Positions 56,801 through 64,000 of a DNA stretch of 64,000 nt are shown piece after piece. Both the position numbers and the translations under genes were made by a program. Source of the DNA: Fragilaria crotonensis. Its lineage: Eukaryota; Bacillariophyta; Fragilariophyceae; Fragilariales; Fragilariaceae. The notes under the pieces were generated by a model. It was not told where the DNA came from and ran no database searches. It worked only from the letters and a program-made list of their open reading frames with translations. Where the stretch lies: positions 1 to 64,000 of the forward strand of contig JAKSYS010000181.1 in NCBI GenBank assembly GCA_022925895.1. The letters run 5' to 3'. Within the stretch, counting starts at the first letter, position 1. Each line of letters starts with the position of its first letter.

Positions 56801-59800
56801 AGTGACATGGATTCTCGCCCTAATCTTGCTGTTGGATGCGAATCGTGAATCCATAACCTGCACACTAGCACGGCTAAAGTTAAGGTCCGAAACTTGAACA
56901 GACTCAATCTTGTCACCAACTTCGATCACAAGCTCCTCCGAAGAATTATCCGTGGATCCATCGGACACTTTTCTAAGCAAAATCTTTGGTGGCTGACACG
57001 TCACGTCCAGGGCAACGATCTTGCAAGTGACAGTGTCCCATTTCTGCAAATTCATACCCTTCTTGATGTTCGGTACTAGCCCAGTGACGTCGTCGAGGAA
57101 TCGAACAAATGCGCCGTGGCGAGGATCAGATTGATGCACAAAGCCTCTAACGATAGCCCCCATGAAAAGGCTGGTGGAGGCATTCGGAATGAGAACCTTC
57201 TCTTTTGCCGATTCTGTCTCGGCATTCTTCTCGACTGTCTCAATCAGTTGAGGTCGTAGTGAAATAATAGGGAGCTTTCCAATACCACTGGCATATTCAT
57301 CGCTCGACTTCTTGGGATCAGAGAGGACGAGCCCAGGCTTGTCAATTTTCTTTCCGACTGTCAAGTGTCTCTTCGCAAATTCATCAAGTGCTTCCTTAGA
57401 CTCGCTGTCCTTTGTTTCGTACGAGTCCAAGATGTGATCATACGGGATTTTGCATTCCACGTATGGGAGAGCATCGACATCCTCTTCCGAGGCTATAAAT
57501 TTCGACTTGATTCTAACAATTGCGTGGCCCGGGATGAAACCGCTTCCATTTTTCTTGTCAATCGACGGCACCAATTCGATAACTTTCATTGTCTTCGCTG
57601 GAAGAATCTCACCAGAACGAAGGTGGATTCTCTGAGCCTTAATCTTGGCCTCTTCCAGGGCTGCATCATCCCCGGCACCTTCGCCTTCTACAACGTGTAG
57701 ACTAAGATTCAGATCCCAGTACCCCTTTTCCTCAACAGCTTGGTCGACGTCGTCGATATCTTCATCGGCATAATGATTGAGGTTCTTTCCCACTCGTCGA
57801 CGGCACGAAATGACGCGACATTTGACCACATCCCCGACAGCATAGTCAACACGGTGGTTTTCAACACCCAACTCAGCGGCTAAGCTGCGAGCCGTAACTC
57901 GTCCGTAAACCTTGTTACAGAATGTGACGTAGAGTGCTTTGTCATCAAGTCTAGACACAAATCCAGTGGCGTGTTGCCCTGGTTGGACCTTGCTGTATTC
58001 CACGATGGTATCAGCGGCTTTGAGGAGCGATTTCTTGGCAGTGACGACGCAACGTTTCGTTCTTGTGTCAACAGAGAGAACACGAACATCAACTTTGTTG
58101 CCCTCGGCAAACTTCTCCTTCCGCAGTTTGGTGCGATAATCCGGAGTCATGTTGGATTTATCAAAGAGATGGAGAGCAGGAATAAGACCGCGAACACCCA
58201 TTCCAAAGTCCACCATTACACTGCCTCCCTCGAGTTGTCCGCAGACGGGAACGTTGCGATAAATCTGTCCCACCACGAGATCTGCGTGTTGAAGCACATG
58301 AGCGTCCACCACTTCCGGTGCTGTCGCTCCTGTAGCCATGCCATCTATCCAATGCGACGTGGACAGAATTCGCACTTTGTGATTCGTTGACGGGGCGAAT
58401 TCCTTTGTAAAGTCAGCTTCTGACATGCGTGCCGACGTTGCTTTCGATATATGGACATAGACACCAGGATTTTTACTGCTTCACAGTACGATGCGTTCTT
58501 TCTCAATGCAGGCGTCACAATGTGGCACGGCTCCTCAACGGGTGGTAGACTCAACAAGGCACCAATACCAGGATCTAAGCGAATAACGGTCGCATTCTCG
58601 ATGATCGTTCCGACAGAAGGTAGCTCAGGAGGTTCCGTGAGAGTCAAGACATGCGGTTGAAGGGACAATCGAATGACTTTGGTACGGGCGTCCACAGCAA
58701 TGATGCGGGCTGCAACATTTCGGACGTCGGCAAAAACAGCTTTCCAGTCTGCATCAGAACCCTGCTTGTTTGCTGGAATCCAGTTTGCACCCAAATGATT
58801 CACGTGAATAGCACCACGAAAAACGGCAAAGCTGACAAGAAGACCATTTCGTGCGACGGCTTCAACCTTGCAGTTCACCAAACCACCAGGATTCAGAGCC
58901 TGGAGAGTGGGATGATAGGTGGATGGGTTTACTCGCTTAGCCAGTGACTTCAGAAGGCACAGAGAAGCCACGCGAGACTCTGGACCTGATTTGGCCTTGT
59001 CTTCCAAAATGAAATCAAGAACTCGGCCCTCATTCAAATATCGCCCTTGTGGTGATATGGCCTCGTCCATTTCCGTTCTATATTCCCCCTCAACATTTGT
59101 AAACTTGCAAAATCCTTGGGCGCCATTGCCCAAATCAACCAATACTCCATGATCTTCCACACTTTGAATACGCCCGCGGAGGACGTCATGTTGGCTAAAG
59201 TCTTCAGAAGTGTCGTTGATATGATGAGGCTCGACGGAAAGTTGAATGCGCTTCACTTGCTGATTTCCCTTGCCCACCGTTTCAGCCGCCACCTTTGACA
59301 CGTACACGGCCAGCACTTGACCGACCGAAAGTTGATGAGAAAGTGGTAATTTATCCGACTGAGTTGTATAATTGTTAGAACATACTATTGTGAAGCAATT
59401 GTCAAGTCAAGCATGCATAGAACTTACATCCTTGTTCGGCAATATGTACCCCGTCAGAAGGCTTGGCAACGAGACGAGACAAAAGTCGTCATTCACTTCT
59501 CGTACCACACCCAAGAGCTTAGTTCCCTTGGCTAGTGATTTGAACGAAAGAGCTTCAATTGTAGCTTCTTTTTTCGAATGTGTCACATTCCCTCCTCCTA
59601 GTGGGAGTCCAGATGAGGACAAGAAGGATGGATCTCCAGAACCCAACGATTTCTTCTTTTTCTTGCTCGGACCACTCTTGTTGACTTGGCCAAACAGAAA
59701 ATCTTTATCCATTTCTGCAACGGGGTTGTCATCTCGTTTGCGTTTTGTGGTGCCATCTTCCACGGGCTGCTCCTCGCGAGGTCGACGGCCTCGTGGAAAT

Positions 59801-59814
59801 GCCGCATTCATCAT
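53804..59814 (-). CDS. RRP5: RRP5/PDCD11 ribosome biogenesis factor, one frame break
   Basis: This is a large nucleolar protein required for early pre-rRNA cleavages of both subunits. Three exons (59814-59428, 59358-55959, 55760-53804; introns of 69 and 198 bp) give about 1914 residues. Most of the chain is a series of S1 RNA-binding repeats (for example VLRGRIQSVEDHGVLVDLGN, GQIYRNVPVCGQLEGGSVMV, GIVSRIEDYGVFVKLENSEV). A very acidic Asp/Glu/Ser tract follows near residue 1520-1640, and then C-terminal HAT/TPR-like repeats (NNSERWIRFMAYYLSLADMD, FRSKKTVWVAHLSYLLK), as in yeast Rrp5. Near 58470-58474 a T5 run breaks the frame; one added base restores CEAVKNPGVYVHISKATSAR, and the total then fits all splice phases. 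The N-terminal FKSLAKGTKLLGVV starts the first S1 repeat. Confidence 0.93.
55761..55958 (-). other. Intron 2 of the RRP5 gene
   Basis: Donor GTGAGT at 55958 and acceptor CCGCGCAG ending at 55761 (198 bp). Splicing joins the acidic DDDEKER to TDFSGYEDGEFVQCRVLEG, the start of the next S1-type repeat. Confidence 0.85.
59359..59427 (-). other. Intron 1 of the RRP5 gene
   Basis: Donor GTAAGT at 59427 and acceptor AACTCAG ending at 59359 (69 bp). Splicing is phase 0 and joins GYILPNKD to SDKLPLSHQLSVGQVLAVYV inside an S1 repeat. Confidence 0.85.
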
Positions 59815-60698
59815 CGTGAGATTTTATACTGAAAGTCCCTAAAGTACAAGAAAGTGAGACTCACGCTGAGTCTACAATCTACAAACAACGAGACAGATCT
59901 GTCATTATTTTGACTGGTTGGAGGAAGGGGTATTTCGACCGTTTTTAATTTGTGGAATTCCTTATTCCAAAATACACAATCCATAACAGTGTACAGTACC
60001 TGGTACCAGTAGGTAATCCGAGTACTACAATTTGTTATTGGACTCTTCTTGATGAGTAGACAGGTGCCTTCGTTATCCGAGTGCTTTAAAACACTATAGT
60101 ACCAGGTTACAGCAGATGGCAGATTAGGTATGATTAATGAAGTATGTTTTATGATGTTGTAGATGGTTGTATACCTATACTTCTTTGCATTGTAATGCTG
60201 AACTCTGCTGGAGTACACTCCTAAAGTACAACATTGCAGCCGGTATTGTGGATTGTTGTTGACCGCAATTTGGTGTCAGCATCACACATTATACATCTTG
60301 ACCTAGAGTAGAGAGCAACATGTTTATAAAGTGCCAGCTGTTCACCATTCGGCATGAATCGCACCCCACGCGGAGCATTGCTTTCTCAAAGGTGTGTGGC
60401 CATAATCAGGTTCTAGTGTGGCAGCGGGCGTATTCAGTTCAGCGAAATGCAACGTTTTGACCAGCAGACAGGTTCTTAGCAAAGACTCTCCGTCGCTGAA
60501 CTTGAACGTCAATCTTTTGTTTTCATTTCAAGGTCGATTGTTGGGAGAGCAAGCGTCAAATGGAGGTGGATTCCCAGGCATGGCGAATGTTAAGCTTACG
60601 GTATTCAATGGTCCACGCAGCCTTTCGGTGGTGAAGGCTCACTGCACCAACCTCCGCAATCACGCGGGGAAATTAGCCAACGAATGCTTGGGCTCGAA
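59815..60698. other. Intergenic, about 0.9 kb
   Basis: GTAC and CAGTACC motifs are present at 59990-60020 and 60210-60230. A 100-codon plus-strand frame at 60418-60720 starts with GTG and has no family match, so I do not call it. Confidence 0.5.
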
Positions 60699-61838
60699 TC
60701 ACTTGCCCCCTTCCCCTTGAAAGTTCCACACTTCCACAGTTCGACACGCTGAAAAGACACAATCATCGTCGTATTGCACGTCTGGAGGTCGACCAATATC
60801 CCCCACGTGACGAAACTTGGCACAACACGGCAGGGACACAATGGCCATGGGAACAACACCATCGGCACCACCACTACCACCATACAATGCCCGAATATTC
60901 GCCACGGAAGCCGATCCCACGAATCTAGCATGTGAGTGCACGCACAACAGGACAATATGGTCCGGCGGTGGATAATCGCCTGGTGGTATGGTCGTTGTTG
61001 CAGCTGCGGCTACAAACTCCTCGACTGTACCGCAGAAGCCATACAGACCTCGAATGGAAGCATGATTGCCTTCCCATTCTGGTTTGAGAGCTGGGTCAAT
61101 GGAAATGCTACGCCACCCTTTCTTGAGAAAGGCAACGAGGACTGCCGATCTCGGTGTTGACCCATCACCAATGGAAAGACACAAAACATTCTCTTGTTCA
61201 TTCTGTGTTCGAGTTATCTTCCCGTGAAATGTCGCCGCCTGAAGGGCAGCCATGCTTTCCGAAACGTCCTTGGCTGTGGTAAAAGCACCACACTTGACAA
61301 TGTCAGGAAAACAATCCAATGCAAAGAGTTTGTCAAGATAGTTGCAATATCCAAAATTGTTTGGTTTCCTTGTGATCCCAGACTCGGCTTTGCGACCTCT
61401 CAGAATGGGTTTCGGAGGTGGTACTCGTATCCGATTCGCTTGCATGGTTTTACGACAATGCGTGCATGTGGGTTGTTGATTGTCCTGGAATATGGCGTAC
61501 TCTTTACGTGGAAAGAGGGCACGCTCTTTGGATTGCTGACAGACGGCACATATCCGACAAGTAGGTAGTTGTTCGTGTCGTTGTTGCAGGTGCTGTGACG
61601 GAAGTGGTGGTGAGGATGACGACCGATTTGGCGCACTATCCGTAGTTTCGACGGCGTCGTTAATGCTGCGAATGAGCGATGAATCCGACCCGGAGTTCTC
61701 GACATTTGACGTTGATGCTACCGTCAGGATCAGTCTCTGCTGCTGCTGTACCTGTGGATGGGCGATAAATCCACAAGCACTGCTATTCGACAACGGCATC
61801 GAACAGATCAGAAGTATCAGATACAAATTCACCTTCAT
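60699..61838 (-). CDS. Secreted or organelle-targeted zinc-ribbon protein with methyltransferase-like C-terminus
   Basis: The protein has 379 residues in an intact frame. It begins with a signal peptide (MKVNLYLILLICSMPLSNSSA) followed by CGFIAHP, so it enters the secretory route and might go on to the plastid, although the cleavage site is not a clear plastid type. Residues 95-135 hold two CXXC pairs (CRICAVCQQSKE and CTHCRKTM), likely a zinc ribbon. The C-terminal half looks like a Rossmann fold: VLCLSIGDGSTPRSAVLVAF as a glycine-rich first strand and loop, SISIDPALKPEW as the acidic end of strand 2, then HIVLLCVHSHARF and MAIVSLPCCAKF. This order resembles class I methyltransferases, but the GxGxG motif is not typical. 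No precise activity is assigned. Confidence 0.65.
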   Translation of the reverse strand: MKVNLYLILLICSMPLSNSSACGFIAHPQVQQQQRLILTVASTSNVENSGSDSSLIRSINDAVETTDSAPNRSSSSPPLPSQHLQQRHEQLPTCRICAVCQQSKERALFPRKEYAIFQDNQQPTCTHCRKTMQANRIRVPPPKPILRGRKAESGITRKPNNFGYCNYLDKLFALDCFPDIVKCGAFTTAKDVSESMAALQAATFHGKITRTQNEQENVLCLSIGDGSTPRSAVLVAFLKKGWRSISIDPALKPEWEGNHASIRGLYGFCGTVEEFVAAAATTTIPPGDYPPPDHIVLLCVHSHARFVGSASVANIRALYGGSGGADGVVPMAIVSLPCCAKFRHVGDIGRPPDVQYDDDCVFSACRTVEVWNFQGEGGK

Positions 61839-62116
61839 CCACTTTTCTTTTTACAGCGTCCTATCAAGCAAAGGAGAGTCTGGTCAATGCCTCATGCCTC
61901 CTCATCTATCATGGTGAAGGGGTGGGAGTTGTTGTCAGTGCGTCAATTGTGTTTTTAGCGGTCGACGTACGGAGATCAACTTATACCGTAGGGTGACAGC
62001 CTACGGTATGCATAGTAGGAACAAGAAAAACGCATGTCGCATATTCCCATGGCACGTGAGAATTGCAATCCTCTGGAGGTAGTTGAAGGATGAAATGGTT
62101 CCCCATTAGAAGTATT

Positions 62117-64000
62117 CTACTTTTCCATCAACTTGTACATTCCCGTCGGCCCACATTCGAGGCGCTCGTCGCGACAGAGCTTTTGCAACAGGGCAGTCAA
62201 CTGCCGTGGCGTCTTGTTGTAGGCATGGTCAGAGCCATTGGCAAACAGTTTCAGCATATCGTGAATGCGACTCAGCGGCAGTTCCTTGTACCGTTTCAAC
62301 ATGCCAATGACGTAGGATGTCAAGACATCATCCTGCTCCGCCTCGTCGTTGCCACCAATGGCCGATTCGGGATCCTCATCCTGGTTCGCCATCAACATGG
62401 TATCTTCAGACCACTGTTGCGAGGATGCTAGATGATAGGCGTTAGACTTGAGGACAACCACACGATGGTTGAGCCAGAACTGCATACGTTTCTGGACGAG
62501 CGTTTCGGGAATTCCAATGATATTGCACAGCTCCTCCGCCGTCCAGACTGCCTTGTCTTCAAAGTGAGATATCAATGTCGCCATGAGAGGTAGGCATGTG
62601 ACTTGCTTGGTCCTAAGTTCACCACCTTCCCAGACCTCAAGGTCTAGTTCCACCGTCCCCAATTGATCATACCAAACTAAACGTCGTGGATTCTTCAGCT
62701 GACCATACTCCGCGCTGAATGCATCCAACTCGGCTTGAATTCTCGGGTGATGCTGCATCGGTTCTTGTTGCAGAATTGATGGCCAAAAAATGTGGGAAAT
62801 GATGGCTGCATCCACAACGCTATTCTTGCCCTTGGATTTCAAAGTCGACTGAATATTTGTCACGATACGTTTGGAATCATCAGTATCCTTGATCATGATT
62901 TCACACTGCCTCATGCTGGCATCTCCAAATCTCAACTTCAGCAATTCCAACGTATGCACCTGCGCATCAGTGTTGTAATCCAAGTTCGATAGCAACTTGT
63001 CGGCCAACATGACGCGATACTCATCCACAAAGAGTTCCTTACTTCCATAGATGCTCACCAATATAGACAAAATATCTAATTTGCGACTTTTCCCTTCAAA
63101 GAATGTGACTCGTTCCTCTCGCAAAGGAGGAGGTGGCATCCAATCCATACCCGGTGGTTCATCATCTTCTTCCTCATCTTCATTGTTGTTGTTACTATCC
63201 TCCAGGGGTCCATGTTTGCGCAATTCTTGATACAAATCGGCACCTTGATCAGTCAAATTTGTAATAATACACTGGCACAGTATCCGAACGTCCCCGCAAG
63301 TACGTTCGGACTGGTTCCGCCACTTGTTGCAACAAGCGATCGGAAGGGTCGACATGTCGTAGAAACTTGATGGTATTGATGTACACATCAATAATTTGCG
63401 ACGTACTGGCACCAGGATGGAGGAGTCGTTGGCAGAGAGAGGTAATGAGTGACGATAAGAATTCGGAATGGAGCTGTGTCTTGCGCAGCAACACTCCAAG
63501 TTCCTGAATGGCCGGTTGGGAATCGGGATAATCACGCAGTATATCAAAAAGCTGTGTCAAACGACATTGGACGATACAATGGGGCACAAGGAGGTCCAAC
63601 CATGTGGTCCAATGCTGCTGTAGCTCTTCGTGAGGACCAACCAGAGCACAAGTCCAAGGTAGAAGAGTTGAATCTTTCCATTGTTCCAGTTCTTGATGAA
63701 AGTCGTCACGATCAAATTCATCAACAATGGTTTCTCGTACGTGAGTTGATAGTGCAGAATGCAAAACGTCAGCAAGAATAGGAGCCACAAAACCACCCCG
63801 ATCGATCCATTTGAGCCTTTGTAAATACGTAAACCACGCTTCTTCTTCTTGCAATGGAAGTTCTTGTTCTCCATGTTCTAGGTGTTGTCGTAGTGATTCT
63901 GATAGCAATTGTTCAAATTCGTCGTCCAACCCATTTGCCGCTGGCGAAGCCCAAATGGCAGCTGTCAGAGATATGCGACGTGATTCGATGGGATCAGACG
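62117..64000 (-). CDS. APC2: Anaphase-promoting complex subunit 2 (cullin), 5' end off the window, one frame break
   Basis: This is the cullin-like scaffold subunit of the APC/C ubiquitin ligase. The frame is still open at the right edge, so the N-terminus is missing. The cullin homology region shows RKLDILSILVSIYGSKELFV, DEYRVMLADKLLSNLDYNTD, LLKLRFGDASMRQCEIMIKD and SAEYGQLKNPRRLVWYDQLG. The C-terminal winged helix of APC2 is clear (VLTSYVIGMLKRYKELPLSR, HDMLKLF, LLQKLCRDERLECGPTGMYK). An acidic stretch with PPGMDWMPPPP, typical of APC2, lies near 63130-63220. The frame breaks at GG 63274-63275: removing one base joins PVRTYLRGRSDTV to QCIITNLTD, matching the family. I read it as a consensus error in an essential gene. 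Confidence 0.92.

Noticed and set aside
60418-60720. 100-codon plus-strand frame starting with GTG
   Set aside because: It has a non-ATG start and no recognisable domain, and its end overlaps the 3' end of the opposite-strand gene.
27463-64000. Programmed ribosomal frameshifting as the cause of the frame breaks
   Set aside because: The breaks occur in many unrelated genes at different short runs, in both directions, without a common slippery site, and uL30 and APC2 do not use frameshifting in known organisms.
27463-64000. Calling uL30, RRP5, APC2, CDPK, HOOK and others pseudogenes
   Set aside because: Apart from the single-base breaks, each has full length, intact motifs and in-phase introns. 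Simultaneous inactivation of so many essential genes is unlikely.

Overview
The window looks like nuclear DNA of a stramenopile alga, most probably a pennate diatom. The evidence is a eukaryotic gene set with short GT-AG introns (69 to 221 bp), a signal peptide with an AAF plastid-type cleavage site on a SOUL/DUF2358 protein, a DUF6824-like domain, tightly packed convergent genes, and degenerate MULE transposons. The species cannot be named from the sequence.

Layout. Positions 1-4600 hold a decayed Mutator-like element: an Ulp1-type protease relic followed by a MULE transposase with a zinc knuckle. Positions 4601-6674 hold a frame-interrupted gene for a membrane-anchored protein with two tandem amino-acid-binding (SBP type 3) domains. 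Positions 7440-15900 are dominated by three arrays of a 73-bp satellite whose unit contains an imperfect palindrome. Arrays 1 and 2 share one spacer and orientation; array 3 has another spacer and is inverted. The arrays enclose decayed coding DNA on the minus strand (GNAT-like, C48-like, DUF6824-like with a cysteine-rich tail, plus an unrecognised fragment). A second decayed MULE, with a recognisable intron, lies at 15969-19135.

From 20193 onward the window is gene-rich: Cu+-ATPase, acidic nuclear-type protein, plastid SOUL protein, sterol 3-beta-HSD-like enzyme, multi-pass membrane protein, tandem CHRD-like secreted protein, GH29 fucosidase, HOOK-like coiled-coil protein with two HOOK domains, MFS transporter, ribosomal protein uL30 (L7), CDPK, pirin, F-box-like protein, YwbE/RanBP2 zinc finger protein, PAQR protein, Golgi-type sulfotransferase, RRP5, a secreted zinc-ribbon/methyltransferase-like protein, and APC2 running off the right edge. 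Most neighbours are convergent or divergent, as in compact algal genomes, and no operon-like functional grouping is seen.

A main observation is that many of these housekeeping genes, including ribosomal protein uL30, RRP5, APC2, CDPK and HOOK, carry one or two single-base frame breaks. Most lie in or next to short homopolymers, and most are repaired by adding one base to the run. Where I could check, one added base per break also brings the reading frame into phase with the predicted introns. I therefore annotate these as genes with probable consensus errors, not as pseudogenes. Breaks inside the transposons and in the 4.6-6.7 kb gene may be true decay.
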